From Chromobacterium sp. IIBBL 290-4 (lineage in GTDB: Bacteria; Pseudomonadota; Gammaproteobacteria; Burkholderiales; Chromobacteriaceae), in assembly GCF_024207115.1 (NCBI RefSeq), contig NZ_CP100128.1, forward strand, positions 3,286,001 to 3,350,000: a DNA stretch of 64,000 nucleotides. The letters are read 5' to 3'. Below the pieces are notes generated by a model. It made no database searches, was not told the origin of the DNA, and worked only from the letters and a program-made list of their open reading frames with translations. Positions 57,745 to 64,000 of this stretch are shown here, one piece after another; within the stretch, counting starts at the first letter, position 1, and each line of letters opens with the position of its first letter. The translations under genes were made by a program, and so were the position numbers.

Positions 57745-58641
57745 ATGAAGAAGCTGTTTGGCGCCCTGCTGTTGCTGGGCATGCCGGTGTTCGCGCTGGC
57801 CAAGGTGCCAGTGGTGGCGAGTTTCAGCATCATCGCCGACATGACCCGCGAAATCGGCGGCGACCGCGTGGAGGTGGTGTCGCTGGTGGGGCCGGATCAG
57901 GACGCCCACGTGTTCCAGCCTTCGCCGGCCGACATTAAAAAAGTGTCCGCCGCCAAGGTGCTGGTGGTGAATGGCCTGGGCCTGGAAGGCTGGATGTCGC
58001 GGCTGGACAAGGCGGCCAATTTCCGCGGCGTGACCGTGGTGGCGTCCAAAGGCATCAAGACGCGCCAAGCGCCGGCTGAAGAGCACGCTGAAGGCGAGCA
58101 CGGCCACGATCACGGCGATGTCGATCCGCATGCCTGGCATGATCCCTCGCGCGTGCAGACCTATATCAAGAACATCAGCGCCGGCCTGATCCAGGCCGAT
58201 CCGGCAGGCAAGGCCGAATACCAGCGCCGCGCCGCCGATTACGCCGCCAAGCTGCAAACGCTGGATGACTGGGCGAAGAAGCAATTCGCCACCGTGCCGG
58301 TCGCCAAGCGCAAGATGCTGACCTCGCATGATGCTTTCGGTTATATGGGCGAGCACTACCAGCTGAAGGTGCTGGCGATCCAGGGCGTCAGCACCGAGGC
58401 TGAGGCATCGGCCAAGGGCGTGGCTCAACTGACCCGCCAGGTGCGGAAAGAGGGCGTCAAGTCCATCTTCATGGAAAACATGAGCGACAAGCGTTTGCTG
58501 CAGCAGCTGTCCAACGAGGCCAAGGTGCAGATCGGCGGCGAGTTGTACGCCGATGCGCTGTCCGGCCCCAAGGGCCCGGCCGCCAGCTATCTGCAGCTGG
58601 TGCGCTACAATGTCGAGACCATCCTGAGGTCGTTCAAATAA
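57745..58641 (+). CDS. znuA: Periplasmic zinc-binding protein
   Basis: A 298-residue cluster A-I binding protein. The signal peptide MKKLFGALLLLGMPVFALA leads to VVASFSIIADMTREIGGDRV, then the first metal His in GPDQDAHVFQPSPADI. The His-rich loop EEHAEGEHGHDHGDVDPHAWHD, written here in the shortened form EHGHDHGDVDPHAW, is typical of zinc-specific ZnuA. Later ligands are TSHDAFGYMGEHY and ELYADALSG. AGGAGAGG precedes the start, and the 3' end overlaps the convergent membrane-protein gene by eight bases. Confidence 0.95.
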   Translation: MKKLFGALLLLGMPVFALAKVPVVASFSIIADMTREIGGDRVEVVSLVGPDQDAHVFQPSPADIKKVSAAKVLVVNGLGLEGWMSRLDKAANFRGVTVVASKGIKTRQAPAEEHAEGEHGHDHGDVDPHAWHDPSRVQTYIKNISAGLIQADPAGKAEYQRRAADYAAKLQTLDDWAKKQFATVPVAKRKMLTSHDAFGYMGEHYQLKVLAIQGVSTEAEASAKGVAQLTRQVRKEGVKSIFMENMSDKRLLQQLSNEAKVQIGGELYADALSGPKGPAASYLQLVRYNVETILRSFK

Positions 58642-59299
58642 GCAGCTGAAGCAGCCGCCAGGCGCCCAAGCCCGCTACGCCCAGTCCGGCAGCCAGCCGA
58701 ACTGGGCGTTGTTGCATCCAGCGGCGCAGTTTGTCCGCGAACACCCCCATCAGCAGTAAATTAGGCAGCGTGCCCAGACCGAAAGCCAGCATCAGCCCCG
58801 CGCCGCGCCAGGCTGAGCCGCTGGCCAGCGCCGACAGCGAGGCGCTGTAGACCAGGCCGCAGGGCAGCCAGCCCCAGACGGCGCCGACGGCCAGGGCTGA
58901 AGCCGGGCTGCGGATGGGCAGCATGCGGCCGAGCAGCGGTTGTAATCTGCGCCAAACCGGCTGGCCGATTTTTTCCAGCAATACGATGGCGCCGGTCAGA
59001 CCGGCCAGATACAGGCCCATCGCCACCAGCATCAGATTCGCCAGCGCGTAAAGACCAAGTTGGAAGGGGTGGGAATCCGCCAGGCTGAGCCCGGCGGCGG
59101 CCAGGCCGCCCAGCAGCGCGCCGATCAAGGCGTAACTGGCGATCCGGCCCAGGTTGTAGCCCGCCAGTATTGTCCAGCGAGCGGCGCCGGCCGGCTGATT
59201 AAGCGTGAGTGCGGCGACGATGCCGCCGCACATGCCGACGCAGTGGCCGCCGCCCAGCAAGCCGGCGGCCAGCAGAATCCAGAAATTGCTTTCGATCAT
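58634..59299 (-). CDS. TauE/SafE-like (UreH/DsbD-type) membrane protein
   Basis: A 221-residue inner-membrane protein with about six hydrophobic segments. Two proline/glycine/cysteine motifs mark the family: GLLGGGHCVGMCGGI near the N-terminus and GAVWGWLPCGLVYSASLSA mid-protein. Such proteins, often listed as sulfite exporter TauE/SafE or cytochrome oxidase-associated, are frequently found with cco genes and are linked to copper or heme-copper oxidase assembly. No cco gene is next to it here. Its 3' end overlaps znuA convergently. Confidence 0.87.
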   Translation of the reverse strand: MIESNFWILLAAGLLGGGHCVGMCGGIVAALTLNQPAGAARWTILAGYNLGRIASYALIGALLGGLAAAGLSLADSHPFQLGLYALANLMLVAMGLYLAGLTGAIVLLEKIGQPVWRRLQPLLGRMLPIRSPASALAVGAVWGWLPCGLVYSASLSALASGSAWRGAGLMLAFGLGTLPNLLLMGVFADKLRRWMQQRPVRLAAGLGVAGLGAWRLLQLLI

Positions 59300-59650
59300 G
59301 CCGCAATTCGACCATGAAAGCTCTATGGTAACAGAGTGGCATGACGAAGTTACGGTTTGCGCGTCTGGGCTTGCCGTGCGGATGGGCCATGTCGCTCGCC
59401 GATTCTTTTTGGCATTATCGAAACAATCCTTCTACAAAAAAGGTTGGATATAATTGTTTCGCCTACTGGCCAAAAGGTCAGTTTGCAATGAGAATGTAAC
59501 GGATTGGCGCGGCTTGCGTTTTGCTCATGGCGATACGTAAAGGGCTGCGTCGATACCCTTACCGTGATGGAGAAGTCACAGCCCGCTCGCTGGATACCGC
59601 CAGCGCGGCGGACTGAACGAAGATAGATGGGGATACATGAGGAACACAAT
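59300..59650. other. Divergent gap with a 9-bp inverted repeat
   Basis: This 351-bp region separates the TauE-like gene (leftward) from the enoyl-CoA hydratase gene (rightward). CGAAACAAT (59419-59427) and ATTGTTTCG (59453-59461) form a perfect inverted repeat around a 25-bp AT-rich centre, possibly an operator. I see no gene in it. Confidence 0.6.
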
Positions 59651-60439
59651 ATGGCCAGGTATTTGACACTTGAACGGCTGGGCAAGTCAGCCATCATCAC
59701 CCTTTCCAATCTGCCTGCGAACCTGTTGACGACGGAAAGCCTGAAAGAGCTGACGGCGACGCTGCGGGATTTGAATGCTGATGACGGCGTGCGTTCGGTG
59801 GTGATTACCGGCGCCGGCGACGCGTACTTTTCCGCCGGAGCGGATTTGAAGCAATTCGCCTCGGGTGACAAGGCAGCGGCGGATGTCGTGCTGCAGGCTT
59901 TCGCCGATGCCCTGCAGGCCATACGCAATTATCGCGGCGTGACCGTGGCGGCTGTCAATGGTTACGCCTTGGGCGGCGGGCTGGAATGCGCCCTGGTATG
60001 CGATTACATCATCGCCGAACGCGGCTCCAAGCTGGGGCTGCCTGAGACGAAGGTGGGCCTGATCCCCGCGGCGGGCGGCACCAAGACGCTGGCCGACAAG
60101 GTCGGCGTGTCTTGGGCCAAGCGCATCATCCTGGGCGGCGAGGTGGTCAGCGCGGAGCAGGCGCTGAAAATCGGACTGATCGAAGAGGTGGTGGATCAAG
60201 GTTTCGCCAAGATCGTGGCCGTGAGCCTGGCCAACAAGGTGTCGTCGCAGGCGCCTGGCGCGGTGGCGGTGGCGCGCAAGCTGATTGAGGACAGCCCTAA
60301 TCTGTCACTCGATGAGCATCTGAAGCGCGAGCGCGCGGCCACGCTGGGCCTGGTGGGCGGCGACGAGCAGCTGGAAGGCGTGTCCGCCTTCATCGGAAAA
60401 CGCGCGCCGAGCTGGGCGCAGGAGGATGAGGACGACTGA
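59651..60439 (+). CDS. Enoyl-CoA hydratase/isomerase family protein
   Basis: A 262-residue crotonase-fold protein. The oxyanion segments are SAGADLKQFAS (about residue 60) and VNGYALGGGLECALVCDYIIAE, with GLPETKVGLIPAAGGTKTL carrying the catalytic-side Glu. This pattern fits true enoyl-CoA hydratases. The start at 59651 has GAGGAA at about 59639; a longer in-frame start at 59627 is less likely. Unlike liuC it is alone, with two hairpins downstream. The substrate is unknown; a general beta-oxidation or amino acid catabolism role is plausible. Confidence 0.92.
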   Translation: MARYLTLERLGKSAIITLSNLPANLLTTESLKELTATLRDLNADDGVRSVVITGAGDAYFSAGADLKQFASGDKAAADVVLQAFADALQAIRNYRGVTVAAVNGYALGGGLECALVCDYIIAERGSKLGLPETKVGLIPAAGGTKTLADKVGVSWAKRIILGGEVVSAEQALKIGLIEEVVDQGFAKIVAVSLANKVSSQAPGAVAVARKLIEDSPNLSLDEHLKRERAATLGLVGGDEQLEGVSAFIGKRAPSWAQEDEDD

Positions 60440-60506
60440 TCGACGCCCCTGACGCGTCGATCCTGTCAGCCGCCCGTCAGCATGTTCTGCCGGGCGGCTT
60501 TGTTTT
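60439..60506 (+). terminator. Double hairpin terminator after the enoyl-CoA hydratase gene
   Basis: The first stem ATCGACGC / GCGTCGAT (60439-60461) overlaps the stop codon. The second, AGCCGCCCG / CGGGCGGCT (60468-60499), is followed by TTGTTTT. Confidence 0.85.
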
Positions 60507-60590
60507 GCCTGCGGGCCCTGTGCTAGCCTAGACTGCATTTGGCATCATCCTGCCGAATTCAAAAAATAGTCTTTAAAGACAGGGGAGAAC

Positions 60591-61514
60591 ATGGAAATCT
60601 ACCAGTTGCGGACCTTTGTCACCGTGGCTCAGCAGGGCCACTTGACGCAGGCAGCCGAACTGTTGCATCTATCGCAGCCGGCGGTGACGGCCCAGATCAA
60701 GGCGCTGGAGGAGGAGGTGGGCATGCAGCTGTTCGAGCGCAACGCCGGCGGCGTCAGCCTGACTCGGGCAGGGCAGGAGCTGCTGCCGCAGGCGCAAGGC
60801 GTGCTCGGCGCGGCGCGAGACATCATTCATCATGCCAAACAATTGAAAGGCCAACTGGCCGGCGCGGCTAAAATCGGCGTGACGCTGATGCCCGATATCC
60901 TGAAGCTGGGGCCTTGGGTGGCGGCGCTGGTGGAGCGCTATCCCTTGCTGGAAGTGCAGCTGACGCATGGCGTGTCGGTGGATGTCTTGAATCTGGTGCG
61001 CAAAAAGGAACTGGACGCGGGCTTCTTTCTCGGCCGCAATCCCTATATGAACGTCTGCACGGTGCCGCTGCAAACCTTGAATTTCCGCGTGGCGCTGCCC
61101 GTGGCCTGGGCGGGGCAGCTGCGCGAAGGCAAGCTCAAGGATTTGGGCAAGCTGCCCTGGCTGGGCATCTCGCAATTCTCCAGCTTGTCCAAGATCACCT
61201 CGGAACTCTGGCGCGAATTGAATATCTCGCCGAAGAAAGTGACCGAGTGCGACCACCTGTCGGTTATGCTGGAACTGGTGGCCGCCGGCGTCGGCGCGGC
61301 GCTGATCCGAGATGAAGACGCCCAGCCCTGGCAGGACGCCGGCAAGATTTGGTTGGCGCCGGATGTGAGCAAGCGCGCGGATTTACAATTTGTTTATCCG
61401 GCGGACCGGGCGGGCGATCCGGTGCTGGAAACCCTGCTGCGGGAGTTGAGGTCGGTATGGCAACTGCCCTGTCCCCAGCCCATGACAGATCCCGGCGCGT
61501 TTGCGCCAAGCTAG
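60591..61514 (+). CDS. LysR-family transcriptional regulator
   Basis: A 307-residue regulator. The N-terminal helix-turn-helix reads LRTFVTVAQQGHLTQAAELLHLSQPAVTAQIKALEEEVG (shown in two parts: residues 6-25 and 26-44), with LFERNAGGVSLTRAG following. The effector domain starts at about residue 92 (AAKIGVTLMPDILKLGPWV). Ligand and target are unknown. It is followed 10 bp later by the small gene at 61525, which is likely co-transcribed; GGGGAGAAC stands before the ATG. Confidence 0.9.
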   Translation: MEIYQLRTFVTVAQQGHLTQAAELLHLSQPAVTAQIKALEEEVGMQLFERNAGGVSLTRAGQELLPQAQGVLGAARDIIHHAKQLKGQLAGAAKIGVTLMPDILKLGPWVAALVERYPLLEVQLTHGVSVDVLNLVRKKELDAGFFLGRNPYMNVCTVPLQTLNFRVALPVAWAGQLREGKLKDLGKLPWLGISQFSSLSKITSELWRELNISPKKVTECDHLSVMLELVAAGVGAALIRDEDAQPWQDAGKIWLAPDVSKRADLQFVYPADRAGDPVLETLLRELRSVWQLPCPQPMTDPGAFAPS

Positions 61515-61524
61515 AGGAGGCCAC

Positions 61525-61974
61525 ATGGCCAGCTGGATAGTCGGTGCGGTGGAAACGTATTGCGGCGCGGTGGAAAGGGGTCAGCGCCGCTGGTTGGAGG
61601 TGCAGGAGGATGTCTGTCGCAGCTGGCTGTCGTCGATTGTGCCAGGCTTTCCGATGACGCAGGGCGAGCTGGACGACAGGATAGACGGCAATCTGCTGGT
61701 GGGCGCCTCTGTATGGCAGGCGCAGGCGGATACCCAGCGCGACTTGATGCTGGCCACGGAAAAAATGTGGGCCGAGATGGGGCGATGTATCCAGCAGCAA
61801 TTGCCCGATCACCCGCCCATCGCAGTGATGCGCCAGGCACTCGAGCTTGGTTATGCCTCCGGCGCGGCGATGTCCAAGGCGTCCAGGCAAGCGGGCCATT
61901 TCGCCGCGACCAATCTATCCGCCACTCCCCTGAAAGCAGCCCGCAATATGCGCAAGGTCATGCGCAAAACATGA
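61525..61974 (+). CDS. Helical protein of unknown function, phasin-like size
   Basis: A 149-residue helical protein without signal peptide. It has ETYCGAVERGQRRWLEVQEDVCRSW near the N-terminus, WQAQADTQRDLMLATEKMWAEM in the middle and a basic C-terminal AARNMRKVMRKT. It resembles small phasin-like or regulatory helical proteins in composition, but I cannot place it in a family. A strong GAGGAGG precedes the ATG. It probably forms an operon with the LysR gene upstream (10 bp). Confidence 0.7.
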   Translation: MASWIVGAVETYCGAVERGQRRWLEVQEDVCRSWLSSIVPGFPMTQGELDDRIDGNLLVGASVWQAQADTQRDLMLATEKMWAEMGRCIQQQLPDHPPIAVMRQALELGYASGAAMSKASRQAGHFAATNLSATPLKAARNMRKVMRKT

Positions 61975-62003
61975 CGGCGCGCACTTGAAAAAAGAAATTG
62001 CGC

Positions 62004-62525
62004 ATGTCGATTATCATTGAGCCGGCCGCGGACATGCGGCGGGTGGTGCTGGAGCCAGCGTCTATCCGTCAATGGCGCGAGTGGCTGGCCGCCGGCGAGG
62101 CCTCTGCCTTGGGCCTGCGCAGCGCGGTTGGCGCCTTGCCGCCCGCAGAAGTGCTGCTGCGGGGGTTCGAACAAATGGATCAAGGCGGGGATGCCGCATG
62201 GTGCTTGCCTTACTGCATGGCACTGGCCGACTGCGTGGTCGGTTCCTGCGGCTTCAAGGGCGAGCCTTGTCTGGGCATTGTCGAGATCGGCTATGGGGTG
62301 GCGCCTGCTTGGCAAGGACGCGGCATAGCCAAGGGCGCGGTGCTGGCATTGCTGGATATCGCGCGCGATAGCGGGAGGGTCCGGATGGTGCTGGCCCAGG
62401 TGAATCCGCAAAACCAGCCATCCACTCGACTGGTTCGCTCGCTGGGTTTTGAGGCGGGGGAGATACTGCTCGACGAGCGGGATGGCGAACCGTTGCGGCA
62501 GTGGTTATGGCCTGTCGAGGGCTGA
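62004..62525 (+). CDS. GNAT-family N-acetyltransferase
   Basis: A 173-residue acetyltransferase of the RimJ/RimL-like type. The acetyl-CoA motif is GYGVAPAWQGRGIAKGAVLALL (about residues 94-115, with Q/RxxGxG/A as QGRGIA), followed by VLAQVNPQNQPSTRLVRSLGF, the conserved Asn-Ser block. The acceptor is unknown. The ATG at 62004 has only a weak A-rich Shine-Dalgarno. It lies 29 bp after the helical protein gene, in the same direction. Confidence 0.88.
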   Translation: MSIIIEPAADMRRVVLEPASIRQWREWLAAGEASALGLRSAVGALPPAEVLLRGFEQMDQGGDAAWCLPYCMALADCVVGSCGFKGEPCLGIVEIGYGVAPAWQGRGIAKGAVLALLDIARDSGRVRMVLAQVNPQNQPSTRLVRSLGFEAGEILLDERDGEPLRQWLWPVEG

Positions 62526-62550
62526 AGCGGGACGGGTTGCGGAGAGATCA

Positions 62551-62574
62551 AAAAAACCGGCCAAGGCCGGTTTT
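62551..62574. terminator. Terminator between GNAT and cold-shock genes
   Basis: The stem AAAACCGGCC / GGCCGGTTTT with loop AA has a T run in the minus direction, ending the cold-shock transcript; in the plus direction it can end the GNAT transcript. Confidence 0.92.
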
Positions 62575-62595
62575 GCTCATCGATGCCAAGGCGCT

Positions 62596-62799
62596 TTATT
62601 CAGGCTGGATGTTGGAGGCCTGCTTGCCCTTGGGGCCTGCGATGACGTCGAAACTTACACGCTGGCCATCTTTCAGCGATTTGAAACCGCTGGAGTTGAT
62701 GGCGGAGAAGTGGGCGAACAGATCGTCGCCGCCTTCATCCGGCGTGATGAAGCCAAAGCCTTTTGCATCGTTGAACCACTTTACGGTACCGGTTGCCAT
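62596..62799 (-). CDS. Cold-shock protein (CspA family)
   Basis: A 67-residue single-domain cold-shock protein binding single-stranded RNA/DNA. RNP1 is KGFGFI (residues 13-18), RNP2 is DLFAHFS (26-32), with [10 protein letters not shown] at the start. The length is standard. It is monocistronic with its own terminator. The 295-bp region upstream (62800-63094) probably holds a long 5' leader, as in other csp genes, but I cannot define a cold box by eye. Confidence 0.96.
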   Translation of the reverse strand: MATGTVKWFNDAKGFGFITPDEGGDDLFAHFSAINSSGFKSLKDGQRVSFDVIAGPKGKQASNIQPE

Positions 62800-63094
62800 T
62801 GTGTTTCGTTCCTAATCGAAATAAGAGCGGATGCCCTGATGGAATGATATGCAAGGCGGGAGAGGAAGTTCAAATGCAATTGACATGGTTGATGCTGGCC
62901 GTTAGGTCAGTTTTTACGTTTTAGCACGGGAAAATTGGTTCCGAAGGGAACTTTCCATGCTTGATATGGCCGGCTTGGGCATGTCTTGATCGATAGGGAA
63001 TGGGGGGGGCAGTATGGAGAGTCAAGGGCCTTGAGGTGGTCATGCGGGGCGTTTTATTGTAAAAATAATAAGCTAACTTACTATAAGCAGAGTG

Positions 63095-63547
63095 ATGAAA
63101 CTGACCCTGATAGAGCGATTCGGCTTCCTGGTGAGCGACACCGGGCGTTTATACGGCAGGGTGTTCGATCAACGCGCCAGGCAGCAACTGGGGCTATCGT
63201 TGGCCCAATGTCGTTTGCTGGGCGCCTTGGCCGCGCATCAAGGCAAAGACGCATTGTCGCAGGCGGAACTGGCCGATAGGCTGGACCTGACCCCGATGGG
63301 CGTGGCAACCCTGTGCGATCGAATGCAGGCGGCTGGCTGGCTTAGGCGCGTGGCCTGTCCGCAGGATCGACGCGTCAATAAGATAGAACTGTTGCCGCCA
63401 GCCTATGAGGCGCTGACTGCGGCGATGGCGCTGGGGGATGAATTGCAGGCCCAAGCGCAGCAAGGCTTGAGCGAAGAGGAGGCGGCGCGTTTGCGCGTCC
63501 TGCTGCGCAAAGTCCATGGCAATCTGTCCGCGCTGATGGTGCGGTGA
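63095..63547 (+). CDS. MarR-family transcriptional regulator
   Basis: A 150-residue regulator with the MarR winged helix: LSLAQCRLLGALAAHQGKDALSQAELADRLDLTPMGVATLCDRMQAAG (residues about 33-80, given here in one run of words: helix 2 LSLAQCRLLGALAAH, recognition helix TPMGVATLCDRM) and the wing RVACPQDRRVNKIELLPPAYE. One Cys lies in each of helix 2, recognition helix and wing, so redox sensing is possible. The start is ATG 63095 or GTG 63092. No linked target gene is visible. Confidence 0.9.
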   Translation: MKLTLIERFGFLVSDTGRLYGRVFDQRARQQLGLSLAQCRLLGALAAHQGKDALSQAELADRLDLTPMGVATLCDRMQAAGWLRRVACPQDRRVNKIELLPPAYEALTAAMALGDELQAQAQQGLSEEEAARLRVLLRKVHGNLSALMVR

Positions 63548-63852
63548 AGGCTGCTGTCCGCCAGCGCGGGCGTTGACCTTGGGCGGCATCCCGCCGCCCT
63601 TCTGTTCGCCGCGTGTCGCGCGCGTTTTTGAATTTCCCTTCCCTATGGATTTCAGGCGGGCTTCACGCGGCCATTCCTGATCTTTTCCGACGTTTTGATT
63701 GGACGCGTTCGACGCCAGTTCTGGCGGTCAATTGTCCTCAAGGGCTACGTACTTACCATTAATTTGCTGCAGGTGCGATGCAAACAGGGTGGCGGGTCCT
63801 TGTCGCTGCTTCCGGAGAAGTCTATTCCTAAAAGCGATGGCTCAGTTGATCC
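63548..63852. other. Intergenic region, nothing definite
   Basis: The 305 bp after the MarR gene contain a weak hairpin GGGCGGC / GCCGCCC (63581-63599) without T run. I see no gene, and no match to known riboswitch cores. Confidence 0.55.
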
Positions 63853-64000
63853 ATGTCCCTGCCGTCCCTCGAGGGCTGCATACCGATTGATCCGGAAGCA
63901 TGCCGGCGCGGCATGCGTTTGGTCCAGGAATGCCAGATGTTCAATGATACTCTGCAAGAACAGGTCAAGATACTGATTGTCGATGACATGGCGAGCAATA
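63853..64000 (+). CDS. Response regulator, start only
   Basis: An open frame runs off the window. After an N-terminal leader it reads QVKILIVDDMASN, the opening strand and double aspartate of a CheY-like receiver domain. The start could be 63853, 63913 or 63937; AGGA before 63937 favours the last. The output domain and partner kinase lie outside the window. Confidence 0.75.
   Translation, partial: MSLPSLEGCIPIDPEACRRGMRLVQECQMFNDTLQEQVKILIVDDMASN

Noticed and set aside
63548..63852. A possible c-di-GMP riboswitch before the response regulator
   Set aside because: I looked for the conserved GEMM core elements and found no convincing match.

Overview
The window is high-GC bacterial chromosome from a betaproteobacterium of the Neisseriales, most like Chromobacterium or a close relative. 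This rests on the 16S rRNA sequence as I remember the group, the rrn layout 16S-tRNA-Ile-tRNA-Ala-23S-5S, and the gene content. Nearly everything is ordinary chromosomal housekeeping, catabolic and regulatory genes. I see no prophage, insertion sequence or CRISPR array. The clearest departure is one AT-rich orphan gene at 11622-12275.

Layout. 1-8626 (minus strand): a leucine/isovalerate degradation (liu) operon, liuA - NTF2-like gene - liuB - liuC - [repeat array] - liuD - TPR gene - GyrI-like gene - liuE (cut by the window edge). The array at 3932-4339 is four 102-bp tandem repeats, and a 35-bp copy of the liuD start lies beside it. 8668-9687: a Nudix hydrolase and a YaiI-family protein. 10123-14710: a YhjX-like transporter, the orphan gene and a YpdA/YpdB (PyrS/PyrR) two-component pair. 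The YhjX promoter carries a direct repeat with the spacing known for YpdB. 14865-23583: accessory redox and regulatory genes, namely an AhpD-like protein with a LysR regulator, a three-domain flavin/iron-sulfur fusion, a GST, an M4 protease, a MarR regulator with three operators facing a DMT exporter, a nitroreductase and a GNAT enzyme. 23650-25849: a LiuR-like MerR regulator divergent from an acyl-CoA synthetase; their intergenic site nearly repeats the palindrome in front of liuA. 25942-26622: YecA-like.

26853-32356 is a complete rRNA operon with promoter, boxA elements, two tRNAs and a terminator. It is followed by an orphan CHASE/PAS histidine kinase. 34689-43336 looks like an arginine/glutamate module: an ArgR-like AraC regulator, a basic amino acid ABC transporter lacking its ATPase, and the large NAD-glutamate dehydrogenase. 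43443-47089 holds a diguanylate cyclase, dut, coaBC and radC. 47205-51102 holds small unknown genes, a DUF2844-DUF3443 pair and a flavin reductase. 51170-54421 holds tyrS, a cytochrome b561 and two cytochrome c' genes. 54518-58641 is a zinc-uptake operon (zur, COG0523 GTPase, a 63-residue His-rich membrane protein, znuC, znuB, znuA) behind a probable Zur box. The rest holds a TauE/SafE-like membrane protein, an enoyl-CoA hydratase, LysR and MarR regulators, a GNAT protein, a cold-shock protein and the start of a response regulator.

The most interesting points are: (i) the DUF3443 lipoprotein at 48724-50004 has all the hallmark motifs of a two-lobed pepsin-like aspartic protease and is translationally coupled to a DUF2844 partner; (ii) the His-rich membrane miniprotein locked by overlaps into the zinc operon; (iii) the readable regulatory links for LiuR, YpdB, Zur and MarR; and (iv) the tandem repeat array inside the liu operon. 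All family assignments come from reading the sequence and from memory; no database search was run.
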